Of a stretch of DNA of 47,516 nt, positions 39,447-47,400 are shown piece after piece. A program made the position numbers and the translations under genes. The notes beneath the pieces were generated by a model that ran no database searches, was not told the origin of the DNA, and was given only the letters and a program-made list of their open reading frames with translations. Within the stretch, counting starts at the first letter, position 1, and each line of letters opens with the position of its first letter. This stretch comes from Methylobacterium aquaticum (GTDB lineage: Bacteria > Pseudomonadota > Alphaproteobacteria > Rhizobiales > Beijerinckiaceae). The stretch lies in NCBI RefSeq assembly GCF_001043915.1, contig NZ_LABX01000082.1, positions 1 to 47,516 of the forward strand, in the 5' to 3' direction.

Positions 39447-40535
39447 GTGAGGACGCCCCGCACGCTTCACATCGGCATCGTCGGTCTCGGCGCGATCGGT
39501 CGAACCCATGTCAGGGTTCTGCGCATCGCGGATCCGACCGTCGTCCTGTCGGCCGTCGATCCGGGCGCAGGGGCCGCGGCGGCGGCAAGGAGCCTCGGCA
39601 TCACGCATTACAGCGATCTCGACGACATGCTCGATGGCGCGCGGCCGGATGCCGTGGTGGTGGCTGCCCCGACCGACGACCATCTGGCGATCGCGTCGGC
39701 CTGCATCGCACGGGGTATTCCCGTTCTGGTCGAGAAGCCCATCGCCGCGAACGTCGCCGATGCCGCGCTCCTGACGCGCCGCGCCGCCGAGGCGGGCGTG
39801 CCGCTCCTGGTCGGTCATCACCGCCGCTACAATCCCGTCGTGCAGGACGCGGCCCGTCACGTCGCCCGCGGCGAGATCGGGCGCGTCACGGCCGTGACGG
39901 TGATGTACGCGTCGCGCAAGCCCGACACGTATTTCGACATCCCGTGGCACCGCGAGCCGCAGGGCGGCGGTCCGATCCTGATCAACCTGATCCACGAGAT
40001 CGACCAGCTGCGCTTCATCCTGGGCGAGATCGTCAGCGTCCAGGCCATCGCCTCGTCGGGCGTCCGGCACCTGCCGGTCGAGGACACCGCGGTCGTGCTG
40101 CTGCGCTTCGCCTCGGGCGCGCTCGGAACGATCTCGCTCTCCGACTGCGTCGCTTCACCCTGGTCCTACGACCTCGTGTCGGGCGAGTTCGACCTGATCG
40201 CGGATCGTCCCGGACTGATCGGCCGCGGGACCGACGACACGCACTTCATCATGGGAACCGAGGGATCGCTGACCCTCCCGCGGCTGCGGCGCTTCCGCTT
40301 CGGCGGCGAGCCCGGATGGCATCAGCCTCTGGAGGTGCGCGAGGCGGGACGGGTCGGCGCCAACGTCTACGCCCTCCAGGCCGCTCATTTCCTCGACGTC
40401 GTGACGGGCGCGGCCTCGCCCCGCGTCACGGGTGAGGACGCGACCCGGTCTCTCGCCGTGACGCTGGCGATCAAGGAGGCGGCCGCGACGGGCCGCGAGG
40501 TACCGGTGCCGGACGGCATCGTCCCTTCGCCCTGA
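39447..40535 (+). CDS. Gfo/Idh/MocA-family oxidoreductase
   Basis: This 362-residue NAD(P)-dependent dehydrogenase has an N-terminal Rossmann domain (LHIGIVGLGAIGRTHVRVL), the family motif VLVEKPIA (the EKP Lys is catalytic) and GHHRRYNP, and a C-terminal alpha/beta domain with GGGPILINLIHEIDQLRFILG (the conserved H-x-x-D). The start is GTG at 39447 after GAAGGAAACG. Members oxidise sugars, inositols, and cyclic alcohols or acids. It is followed 111 bp later by an aromatic-acid transporter. The IclR-like motif in its promoter suggests shared control with the divergent pair. Confidence 0.88.
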   Translation: MRTPRTLHIGIVGLGAIGRTHVRVLRIADPTVVLSAVDPGAGAAAAARSLGITHYSDLDDMLDGARPDAVVVAAPTDDHLAIASACIARGIPVLVEKPIAANVADAALLTRRAAEAGVPLLVGHHRRYNPVVQDAARHVARGEIGRVTAVTVMYASRKPDTYFDIPWHREPQGGGPILINLIHEIDQLRFILGEIVSVQAIASSGVRHLPVEDTAVVLLRFASGALGTISLSDCVASPWSYDLVSGEFDLIADRPGLIGRGTDDTHFIMGTEGSLTLPRLRRFRFGGEPGWHQPLEVREAGRVGANVYALQAAHFLDVVTGAASPRVTGEDATRSLAVTLAIKEAAATGREVPVPDGIVPSP

Positions 40536-40646
40536 CATCCGTCACGCCGGTGGCGAAGGCTCGCGCCGGCTTTGCGATCGGCGTGCTCACGCTCGCGGTG
40601 GTTCGTATCCGCCGGTTCTCACAATAAATCGGGAGGAGAGTCTGTC

Positions 40647-42008
40647 ATGGCGGCATCAGCTCGCATCGACATCCAGGATTTCGTCGACCAGCGCCGTGTC
40701 GGGCGATTCCAGTGGCGGGTCTTCGCCCTGTGCCTCGGCGTGCTCGTCCTCGACGGGCTCGACGTCGCGGCCGTCGGCTTCATCGCGCCCGCGCTCACTC
40801 ATGCGTGGGGCATCTCGCGCGAGGCCCTGGGACCGGCTCTCGTCGCCGGGCTGCTCGGCATGGCCCTGGGCGCGATCGCCGGCGGCCCCGCGGCCGATCG
40901 CGTCGGGCGGCGGCGCGTCATCATCGCCGCCATGCTGGTCTTCGGCACGATGAGCCTGCTCTCGGCCCTGAGCACCGGTGTCTGGGAACTCGCCCTGTTC
41001 CGGTTCCTGACGGGGCTGGGCCTCGGTGCGGCGCAACCGAATGCCGCGACGCTCGTGGCGGAATACGCCCCGCAGCGGCGGCGCTCCCTGTTCGTGTCGC
41101 TCCTCTACAGCGGCCTCACGCTCGGCGCCGCCGGCGGTGGGTTCCTCAGTGCCGCGCTCGTCGGCCATTACGGCTGGCAGTCCGTCTTCGTGGTCGGCGG
41201 GATCCTCCCGATCCTGCTCGGGATCGTCTGCATCGGGCTTCTGCCGGAGTCGATCCGGTTCCTGGTGCTGCGCCCCGAGCACCGCACGGCCCTGGTGGCC
41301 GTCGTCAACCGCATCGCGCCCGGGACCGCGGACGAGCGGACGGTCTTCGTCGTCTCCGAGCCGGCCGACAGGCGGCGCAACGCCGTCGCCCTCATCGTGG
41401 CGCCGCCCAACCGGCTGCCGACGCTGGCGCTGTGGGCCGGCTTGTTCATGAACCTGCTGACGGTCTACTGGCTCAACAGCTGGCTGCCGATCATGGTCCG
41501 GGATGCCGGCTTCAGCCTGTCGGAGGCGGCCGTGATCGGCGCCATGATGCAGGTCGGCGGGACCCTCGGGAATCTCACGATCGGGTGGGGGATGGACCGT
41601 TTCGGGGGCCACGCGACGCTCGTCGGGATGCTGTGCGGCGCCGGACTCTTCGCCCTGCTGCTCGGCGCGGCGCCGGCCGACGGCCATGTCCTGACGGCCC
41701 TGCTGTTCGGCCTGGGATTCTGCATCAACTCGGCGAATACGGGCTGGACCGCGCTCGCGGCGGCGTTCTACCCGACCGAGATGCGGGCTACCGGGATGAG
41801 CGTGATGACCGGCATCGGCCGCTTCGGCGCGATCTTCGGTGCCACGGTCGGGAGCCTCATCCTCGCCGGCGGCTGGAGCTTCGGCCAGATCTTCCTGGTG
41901 CTGACCATGCCGATCGCCCTCGCGGCGGTCGCGGCGGCCACCAAGGCGCGCACGACCGGTCACGCGCCGGCCGCCACGGAGCCGGTCGCCGTCGGCTCGA
42001 CCCGCTGA
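40647..42008 (+). CDS. MFS transporter, aromatic acid:H+ symporter (AAHS) type
   Basis: This 453-residue inner-membrane protein has 12 helices. DGLDVAAVGFIAPAL in helix 1 carries the DG-x-D motif of the AAHS group (PcaK, BenK, MhpT). The loop 2-3 motif GPAADRVGRRRVII and RFLTGLGLGAAQPNAATLVAEY are also typical. The ATG at 40647 follows GGGAGGAGAG. Related proteins import protocatechuate, 4-hydroxybenzoate, benzoate, or quinate/shikimate-like acids. Its place after the Gfo/Idh/MocA gene and near the ring-cleavage genes suggests it feeds this block. Confidence 0.9.
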   Translation: MAASARIDIQDFVDQRRVGRFQWRVFALCLGVLVLDGLDVAAVGFIAPALTHAWGISREALGPALVAGLLGMALGAIAGGPAADRVGRRRVIIAAMLVFGTMSLLSALSTGVWELALFRFLTGLGLGAAQPNAATLVAEYAPQRRRSLFVSLLYSGLTLGAAGGGFLSAALVGHYGWQSVFVVGGILPILLGIVCIGLLPESIRFLVLRPEHRTALVAVVNRIAPGTADERTVFVVSEPADRRRNAVALIVAPPNRLPTLALWAGLFMNLLTVYWLNSWLPIMVRDAGFSLSEAAVIGAMMQVGGTLGNLTIGWGMDRFGGHATLVGMLCGAGLFALLLGAAPADGHVLTALLFGLGFCINSANTGWTALAAAFYPTEMRATGMSVMTGIGRFGAIFGATVGSLILAGGWSFGQIFLVLTMPIALAAVAAATKARTTGHAPAATEPVAVGSTR

Positions 42009-42009
42009 T

Positions 42010-42036
42010 CCCGGAAGGGGAGGGGGACCTTCCGGG
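42010..42036. terminator. Hairpin between convergent MFS and TetR genes
   Basis: The 9-bp stem CCCGGAAGG / CCTTCCGGG, with a 9-nt purine-rich loop, starts right after the MFS stop codon and lies between convergent genes. There is no T-run. It is a likely shared terminator. Confidence 0.5.
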
Positions 42037-42076
42037 GGCACCAGCCTCCCCCGGGGACGGTGCCGGGCGGGCGGCG

Positions 42077-42742
42077 TCAATCCTGCCCGGAGGGACGGCT
42101 GCTGCGCGCACCCTTCCGCCCCTGCGGGCCGGGACCGGCCGCACCGTCCCGTGGAGGACGCGCGCCGATCCCGTCCATCACCCGCGCGACGATGCCCTCG
42201 AGCGCGGCGCGGTCGGCGCCGTCGCGAGCCTGCACCGCGAGACCCTGCAGCACCGTGGCGAGGTAGTTCGCCATCTCGCCGGCCTCCGGCGGGTCGATCC
42301 AGCGGGCGAGGCTTCGGGCGATGGCATCCCGCATCGCGCGCCGCCGAGCCAGAAGATCGCGCGCCAGGTCGTCGTGCTCGGCCGCGCACTGGATCAGGCC
42401 GGACGAGACCATGCAGCCGCGCTCGCCGTCCGGATCGCTGACCGCCCGCACGGCCGCCCGCAGGAGCCCGCCGACGGCCTCCTCCAGGGTCCTCGCCGCG
42501 GCAAGACCGTCAAGGGCGCCCGGGCGCAGCGCGTAGCGGTCGAGCGCCTCGCGGAAGAGCCCGGCCTTGCTGCCGAAGGCGGCGTAGAGGCTCGGCGGCG
42601 CAATCCCGATCGCGGTGGTCAGATCCGCGACCGAGACGCCCTCGTAACCGTGTCGCCAGAACAGGCGCATCGCCGTCTCGACGGCGCCGTCCCGGTTAAA
42701 GCTGCGCGGGCCCCTTCGCCCGTCGCGGACCTTTTTATCCAT
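42077..42742 (-). CDS. TetR-family transcription regulator
   Basis: This 221-residue regulator has an N-terminal helix-turn-helix (about 18-65): AMRLFWRHGYEGVSVADLTT, then AIGIAPPSLYAAFGSKAGLF. The C-terminal ligand domain has GERGCMVSSGL, typical of the TetR_C_16/AcrR-like group. The ATG at 42742 fits; upstream TTG codons would read through the operator. The dyad TAGCGATCACTA overlaps its start region (42742-42753) and recurs at 42791-42802, so it probably represses itself and the divergent hydrolase gene. Confidence 0.9.
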   Translation of the reverse strand: MDKKVRDGRRGPRSFNRDGAVETAMRLFWRHGYEGVSVADLTTAIGIAPPSLYAAFGSKAGLFREALDRYALRPGALDGLAAARTLEEAVGGLLRAAVRAVSDPDGERGCMVSSGLIQCAAEHDDLARDLLARRRAMRDAIARSLARWIDPPEAGEMANYLATVLQGLAVQARDGADRAALEGIVARVMDGIGARPPRDGAAGPGPQGRKGARSSRPSGQD

Positions 42743-42802
42743 AGCGATCACTAAAGACCTCTTGACCGGACCGCACAAGCCGATATCGTTTAGCGATCAC
42801 TA
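42742..42802. promoter_or_regulatory. Paired TetR operators in a divergent promoter
   Basis: The 12-bp near-palindrome TAGCGATCACTA occurs at 42742-42753 and again, identical, at 42791-42802. The start-to-start spacing is 49 bp. One copy touches the TetR start codon and the other lies 16 bp before the hydrolase ATG. Each reads TAGyGATCrCTA with one mismatched pair. This is the classic layout for a TetR repressor controlling itself and a divergent target. Confidence 0.75.
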
Positions 42803-42818
42803 CAAACAAGAGGCGACG

Positions 42819-43646
42819 ATGGTCCCTTCCTCCCACGGCGGGCGCTTCGGCATCCGCACCGTCGACGGGCTTGAGCTCGTGGCGGAGCGTCACGGCAACC
42901 AGTCCGGTCCGGAGATCGTCCTGGTTCACGGGCTCGGCCAGAGCTCTCTCAGCTGGTCGCGGCAGACCGAAGGGCTTTTGGCGGAGACCTGTCACCTCGT
43001 GGCCTACGATCTGCGCGGGCACGGGAACTCGTCGAAGCCGGACAGCCTCGCCGCCTACGAGGATGCCGCGCTCTGGGCCGATGATCTCCACGCCGTGATC
43101 GAGGCCGCCGGCTTTCGCCGCCCGATCGTGGTCGGCTGGTCCCTCGGCGCGCTCGTCGCCGGCCACTACCTGCTGCGCTACGGCCACGACCGCGTCGCGG
43201 CGGTCAACGTCGTCGGGGCGGTCACGAAGCTGGCGCCCGAGCTTCTCGGCGTTGCGGCCCTCGCGCACCGCGATCCGCTCGCCTCGCCCGACCTGGCGAC
43301 GCGCTGCGACGCCGTCGCCAGCTTCCTGTCGGCCTGCTTTGCCGTTCCCCCGCCCGAAGCCGAGTTCCGCCGCATGCTGGCCTTCAACGCCATGGTGCCG
43401 CGCGAGATGCATCAGGCGGTCGGACGCATCGGCCACGAGGGATTGGACGAAGCCTGGGCCGCAGTGCCGCGCCTGCTGGCGACCTGGGGCGACGAGGACC
43501 GGCACGTGCGTCGCGAGATGTCGGCCCGCCTGCTCGCCCTCAATCCAGCCGCGCGCCTCTCCGTCTACGAGGGCGCCGCGCACGCTCCCTTCTACGAGCG
43601 GTCGGAACGCTTCAACCGCGAACTCGCCGCCTTCGCGGCCGGCTGA
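42819..43646 (+). CDS. Alpha/beta hydrolase (TetR-controlled)
   Basis: This 275-residue hydrolase has the oxyanion region VLVHGLGQSSLSW, the nucleophile elbow GWSLG with Ser108, and a late His in YEGAAHAPFYE. DLRGHGNSSKP is the usual HG/NS loop. It resembles the non-haem chloroperoxidase/arylesterase and enol-lactone hydrolase groups. The ATG at 42819 follows AAGAGGCG. It is divergent from TetR with matching operators. In this aromatic block it might serve the missing 3-oxoadipate enol-lactonase step, but a detoxifying esterase is equally likely. Confidence 0.85.
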   Translation: MVPSSHGGRFGIRTVDGLELVAERHGNQSGPEIVLVHGLGQSSLSWSRQTEGLLAETCHLVAYDLRGHGNSSKPDSLAAYEDAALWADDLHAVIEAAGFRRPIVVGWSLGALVAGHYLLRYGHDRVAAVNVVGAVTKLAPELLGVAALAHRDPLASPDLATRCDAVASFLSACFAVPPPEAEFRRMLAFNAMVPREMHQAVGRIGHEGLDEAWAAVPRLLATWGDEDRHVRREMSARLLALNPAARLSVYEGAAHAPFYERSERFNRELAAFAAG

Positions 43647-43751
43647 GCGCGGGCGGCCGAACGGCGCCTCTCCGACCGGGGGCGATGCTGCCGCTCACGC
43701 CGTCCCACGGACCCGGCCCCCGGTCGCGCTCCCGAGCAGGATCTCTCCCCG

Positions 43752-44669
43752 ATGCGTCCGTCTCCCGACACCTCACCCGCCTTCTTCCCCGAGTTCCGCC
43801 ACCTCGACGTCGAGGCCGGCACGGTTCGCTTCGCCGGTGCGATCGGCGGTCACGGGCCGCCGGTGCTGCTGCTCCACGGCTATCCGCAGACCCATGTCGC
43901 TTGGCGCAAGGTCGCTCCCGCCCTGGCGTCCCGCCACACAGTCGTCGTCCCGGATCTGCCGGGCTACGGCGCCAGCCGGCCGCTCGGGTCCGCCCTGCGC
44001 TGGACCAAGCGGCGGGTCGGGGATGCGCTCGTCGCGCTGATGCGGAGTCTCGGCCACGACCGCTTCGACCTCGTCGGTCACGACCGGGGCGCGCGGGTCG
44101 GCTACCGCCTCGCCCTCGACCACCCGCGCTGCGTCACCGCCTTCGCGTCCCTGACGGTCGTGCCGACGCTCGATGCCCTGGCGGGGGTCGACCATCGCTT
44201 TGCCGCGCGCAACTTCCACTGGTTCCTGTTCGCCCAGGAGGCGGACCTGCCCGAGCGCCTGCTCGCGGCTGATCCCGACGCCTTCCTCGATCGGGCCCTC
44301 GACCGGATGACGGGTGGTCGCGACATCATCGAGGCGCCCGCCCGCGAGGCCTATCGGAGCGCTTTTCGCGATCCTGTCGTGCGTCACATGATCTGCGAGG
44401 ATTACCGGGCGGCCCTCGACGAGGATCTCGCGCTCGACGCGGCGGACCGGTCCGCAGGACACCGGCTGTCCTGCCCGGTGCGGGTGCTCTGGCCCGAAGC
44501 CGAGGCGATCTCCGGGCGTCCGTCCCCGGTCGAGATCTGGCGCCGCTGGGCCGACGACGTCGATGGTCGCGGCATACCGGGCGGCCATCTGCAACCGGAG
44601 GACGCGCCGGACGAGGTGCTGGCACAGCTCGGCCCCTTCCTCGGCCGACGAGAGAGGCCGACAGCCTGA
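43752..44669 (+). CDS. Alpha/beta hydrolase, fluoroacetate dehalogenase-like, lacking the usual triad Asp
   Basis: This 305-residue protein aligns by eye with fluoroacetate dehalogenases. The nucleophile Asp111 lies in GHDRGAR with Arg112 and Arg115 for carboxylate binding. His156-Trp157 (NFHWFLFAQ) and Tyr218 (CEDYRA) match the halide pocket, and His279 (GGHLQPEDAP) is the base. However, the triad acid, normally LDIxPT, is Thr135 here (LTVVPT). So C-F cleavage is doubtful, and an epoxide or other halo-acid hydrolase is possible. The ATG at 43752 is 105 bp after the previous hydrolase, perhaps the same TetR-controlled unit. Confidence 0.75.
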   Translation: MRPSPDTSPAFFPEFRHLDVEAGTVRFAGAIGGHGPPVLLLHGYPQTHVAWRKVAPALASRHTVVVPDLPGYGASRPLGSALRWTKRRVGDALVALMRSLGHDRFDLVGHDRGARVGYRLALDHPRCVTAFASLTVVPTLDALAGVDHRFAARNFHWFLFAQEADLPERLLAADPDAFLDRALDRMTGGRDIIEAPAREAYRSAFRDPVVRHMICEDYRAALDEDLALDAADRSAGHRLSCPVRVLWPEAEAISGRPSPVEIWRRWADDVDGRGIPGGHLQPEDAPDEVLAQLGPFLGRRERPTA

Positions 44670-44694
44670 TCCCGGCCATCGAGGAGTCGATGGC

Positions 44695-44715
44695 GCCCGC
44701 GGCAGCGCCGCGGGC
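44695..44715. terminator. Hairpin between convergent dehalogenase-like and catC genes
   Basis: The perfect 9-bp stem GCCCGCGGC / GCCGCGGGC with an AGC loop begins 25 bp after the dehalogenase-like gene. It has no T-run. It is probably a terminator for the plus-strand unit. Confidence 0.5.
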
Positions 44716-44863
44716 TGAGCGGTCGACCCCGAGATCCGGGCCTGCGCCCGGCAGCAGGTCGCGCGACCATCCCTTCTCGAGGGTCCGCGAGGGCGGTCGA
44801 CCTGTCGCCCGCCTCCGCGGCCGACCGACCGCGCGTTCACGAGATCACGGACCGGTCATGATG

Positions 44864-45142
44864 TCAGCGGAGCGACGAGGGGTGCTGCGCGAGCGGTGTC
44901 ACGTCGATGCTCATGAACGGAAAGAGCGGCAGGGACGTCAAGATCCGATGCAGCTCGTCGTGATCTGCGACATCGAAGATCGAGACGTTCGCGTAATGCC
45001 CGGCGATGCGCCACAGGTGCAGCCACTTGCCGTCACGTTGAAGCTCCTGCGCGATGCGCTTCTCCTCCACCTTCAGCTGCTCGAAGTCGACGCTGCGATG
45101 ATCGACGGGCGGATGAACGTCCATCCTGACGTGATAAAGCAT
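44864..45142 (-). CDS. catC: Muconolactone delta-isomerase
   Basis: This 92-residue protein is full length for CatC (about 92-96). It begins MLYHVRMDVHPPVD and has KRIAQELQRDGKWLHLWRIAG (two parts), NVSIFDVADHDELHRIL and LPLFPFMSIDVTPLAQHPS. It moves the double bond of (+)-muconolactone to give 3-oxoadipate enol-lactone. The ATG at 45142 was chosen over longer frames that enter catB. It follows catB by 49 bp and is last in the catABC order. No enol-lactonase (PcaD) or CoA transferase (PcaIJ) is in the window. Confidence 0.93.
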   Translation of the reverse strand: MLYHVRMDVHPPVDHRSVDFEQLKVEEKRIAQELQRDGKWLHLWRIAGHYANVSIFDVADHDELHRILTSLPLFPFMSIDVTPLAQHPSSLR

Positions 45143-45191
45143 GGGCTGGATCCCTCTCGTGGGTCGTGAAGGCTGGCTGCCGCGGGACGGC

Positions 45192-46352
45192 TCAGCGCCT
45201 GGCGAATTTGTCGATCTGTCCCTCGTCGAGGAGGACACCGAGACCAGGTCCGCTCGGGATGTGGACGTGGAAATCGGCGAAGTGCAGCGGCTCCCGGACG
45301 AGATCCTCCCTCAGGATCTGCGGCCCGAAATGCTCGCAGCCCCAGGCCAGATCCCGGAAGGTCGAGAAGACCTGGAGGTGCGCCGCCGCGCCGACCGAGC
45401 TTTCGAGCAAGCATCCGCCGTAGAGGCCGATCCCCGCGGCCTCGGCGACCGCCGCCACCTTGCGAGTGCCGAGGAGCCCGGCATGCTTGACGATCTTGAG
45501 CGAGACCGCGTCGGCGGCGCCAGCGCTCGCCACCCTCAGCATGTCGTGGGCGTCGAACACCGATTCGTCCGCCAGCAACGGCGGAACGTCCGGGCGCTGC
45601 CGCAGGCGAGCCATGGCCGGCACGTTCCAGGCGGGCACCGGCTGCTCGACGAGCCGGACGCCCAGCTCCCTGAGCACCGGCAGGCACCGCGCCGAGGCCG
45701 CCTCGTCCCAGGCCTGGTTCGCGTCGACGATGAACTCGGCGCGTCCCGCCAGCGCATCGACGAGCCGCCGCATCCGGTCCAGGTCGACCTCCGGCGCTGC
45801 GGCGCCGATCTTCACCTTGAAGGTCCGGTGCAGGCGCCGGTGCAGCTTCTCCCGGGCCTCCTCGATCTCCTGGCCGACATCGCCCGAGGCGAGGGTCCAC
45901 AGGACCGGGATCCTGTCGCGCACGGCGCCGCCCAGCAGGGTCGAGGCCGGAACGCCGAGGGCCTTGCCAACGGCGTCGAACAGGGCCGTCTCGACCGCCC
46001 CCTTGGCGGCGTTGTTGCGCTTGGCGGCGAGATCCATCCGCCGCCCGGCCTCCTCGAAGAGGTCGGCCCTCATCCCCTGGATCGCGGGACCGAGATAGGC
46101 GTCGATATTCGCCTTGATTGCCTCGACGCTCTCCTCGGACCAGCGCGGCCCCCCGAGGGTTGCCGCCTCGCCGATGCCCTCCGCGCCGCCGGCGAGGCGC
46201 AAGCGCACCAGCACGTAGTTCTGGGCCGTGACCGAGGTTTGCGACAACTTGTGTTGTCGCAAAGTCGGAACGTCGACGATGATCGTCTCGATCGCCTGCA
46301 CGACCAGGTCGCGCTGCGCCGCAGCGTCCATGTCTCTCGCGATAGGCAGCAT
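45192..46352 (-). CDS. catB: Muconate cycloisomerase
   Basis: This enolase-superfamily enzyme turns cis,cis-muconate into (+)-muconolactone. Catalytic residues (numbered from the 46352 start, 386 residues) are Lys179 and Lys181 (FKVKIG), the metal ligands Asp210 (VDANQAW), Glu236 (VEQP) and Asp262 (ADES), and Lys286 (LKIVK). The early IIVDVPTLRQHKLS and GEAATLGGPRWSEES are typical of CatB. ATG 46331 (MDAAAQRD) is an equally good start with a weak GAGAG site. It follows catA by 67 bp. Chloromuconate enzymes look similar, but the CatA and CatC neighbours favour the plain catechol route. Confidence 0.92.
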   Translation of the reverse strand: MLPIARDMDAAAQRDLVVQAIETIIVDVPTLRQHKLSQTSVTAQNYVLVRLRLAGGAEGIGEAATLGGPRWSEESVEAIKANIDAYLGPAIQGMRADLFEEAGRRMDLAAKRNNAAKGAVETALFDAVGKALGVPASTLLGGAVRDRIPVLWTLASGDVGQEIEEAREKLHRRLHRTFKVKIGAAAPEVDLDRMRRLVDALAGRAEFIVDANQAWDEAASARCLPVLRELGVRLVEQPVPAWNVPAMARLRQRPDVPPLLADESVFDAHDMLRVASAGAADAVSLKIVKHAGLLGTRKVAAVAEAAGIGLYGGCLLESSVGAAAHLQVFSTFRDLAWGCEHFGPQILREDLVREPLHFADFHVHIPSGPGLGVLLDEGQIDKFARR

Positions 46353-46419
46353 GACGCAAAGTCCGATGATTGTGAGCGAGGGTCGCGGCGGCCGGGAGCG
46401 CCGCCGCGAGTTCGAGAGT

Positions 46420-47352
46420 TCAGGCCGCGGTCGCGTGCTCGCGCAGGACCACCGCGTCGGGCAGGTGGTCCGCCTCCCGGTTGAGCGTGAAGTCGAAGGT
46501 GAGCGTCGAGAACGGGGCGTTCAGCCCGTGCCGCGCGATCGCCTCCGGGTCGGCCTCGCGCCGGGCCTCGACGATGAGCTCGTCGCGGGTCGCGAAAGCG
46601 AAGTCTTCGTGGAGATACTTGTCCCCGGCGATGTTGATCTGCGTCGTGAGCTTGCGATAGCCGGGTGCCTCGACGAAGAAGTGGATGTGCGCCGGGCGCT
46701 GCCCGTGCCGCCCGATCCGGTCGAGAAGCGCCTGGGTGGTCCCCTCCGGCGGACAGCCGTAGCCCGCCGGCATGATCGAGCGGAACCGGTAGCGCCCGTC
46801 CCGGTCCGTCTCGATCCGGCGGCGGAGGTTCCAGGCCGATTGCGACGAGTCGAAGAACGAGTACCCACCCTTGGTGTTGGCGTGCCAGACATCGACGATG
46901 GCGCCCGGGATCGGGTTGCCGTCCGGATCGCGGACCTGCCCGTCCATGACGATCGTCTCGGCGTCGCTCTCCGGGTCCTGGTCCAGCCGGACCTCCCCGC
47001 GCTCCAAGGGGGCGCCGGCCAGCCACAGCGGGCCCTCGATCGTGCGCGGCGTTCCCCCCTGCAATCCGGCCTTGCGCTCCTCCTCGTCCATCAGGATGTC
47101 GAGGAAGTGCTCCAGCCCCAGGCCCGCGACCAGGAGACCCGCCTCGTTCGATTGCCCGAGCCGCGTGACGTAGTCGACCGCGCGCCAGAACTCGGTCGGC
47201 GTGACACCGAACTCCTCGATCGTGCGGAACGCATCGGCCAGGACGCGGCGGATGATCTGCTTCAGGCGCCTGTCGCCGGTGTCGGTGTCGAGCCCGGCCG
47301 CCTTGTCCAGGAGCGCCTGGACGTCGATGCGGTGCATGAGGGAGTCGGTCAT
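46420..47352 (-). CDS. catA: Catechol 1,2-dioxygenase
   Basis: This 310-residue Fe(III) intradiol dioxygenase splits catechol to cis,cis-muconate. Iron ligands are Tyr164 (GGYSFFD), Tyr198 (PAGYGCPPEG), His222 and His224 (RPAHIHFF). GTPRTIEGPLWLAGAP, VDVWHANTKGGYSFFD and QALLDRIGRHGQRPAH are near-identical to well-known CatA proteins. The ATG at 47352 follows CAAGGAGGAAACG, an excellent site; the longer open frame would read into the 126-bp repeat. It is the first gene of catABC. The repeat copy 3 lies 48 bp upstream, so it may sit in the promoter or leader. Confidence 0.95.
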   Translation of the reverse strand: MTDSLMHRIDVQALLDKAAGLDTDTGDRRLKQIIRRVLADAFRTIEEFGVTPTEFWRAVDYVTRLGQSNEAGLLVAGLGLEHFLDILMDEEERKAGLQGGTPRTIEGPLWLAGAPLERGEVRLDQDPESDAETIVMDGQVRDPDGNPIPGAIVDVWHANTKGGYSFFDSSQSAWNLRRRIETDRDGRYRFRSIMPAGYGCPPEGTTQALLDRIGRHGQRPAHIHFFVEAPGYRKLTTQINIAGDKYLHEDFAFATRDELIVEARREADPEAIARHGLNAPFSTLTFDFTLNREADHLPDAVVLREHATAA

Positions 47353-47400
47353 CGTTTCCTCCTTGGTCGATCTCGTTCGTCGTCGGTTCGGCCGAGACTG

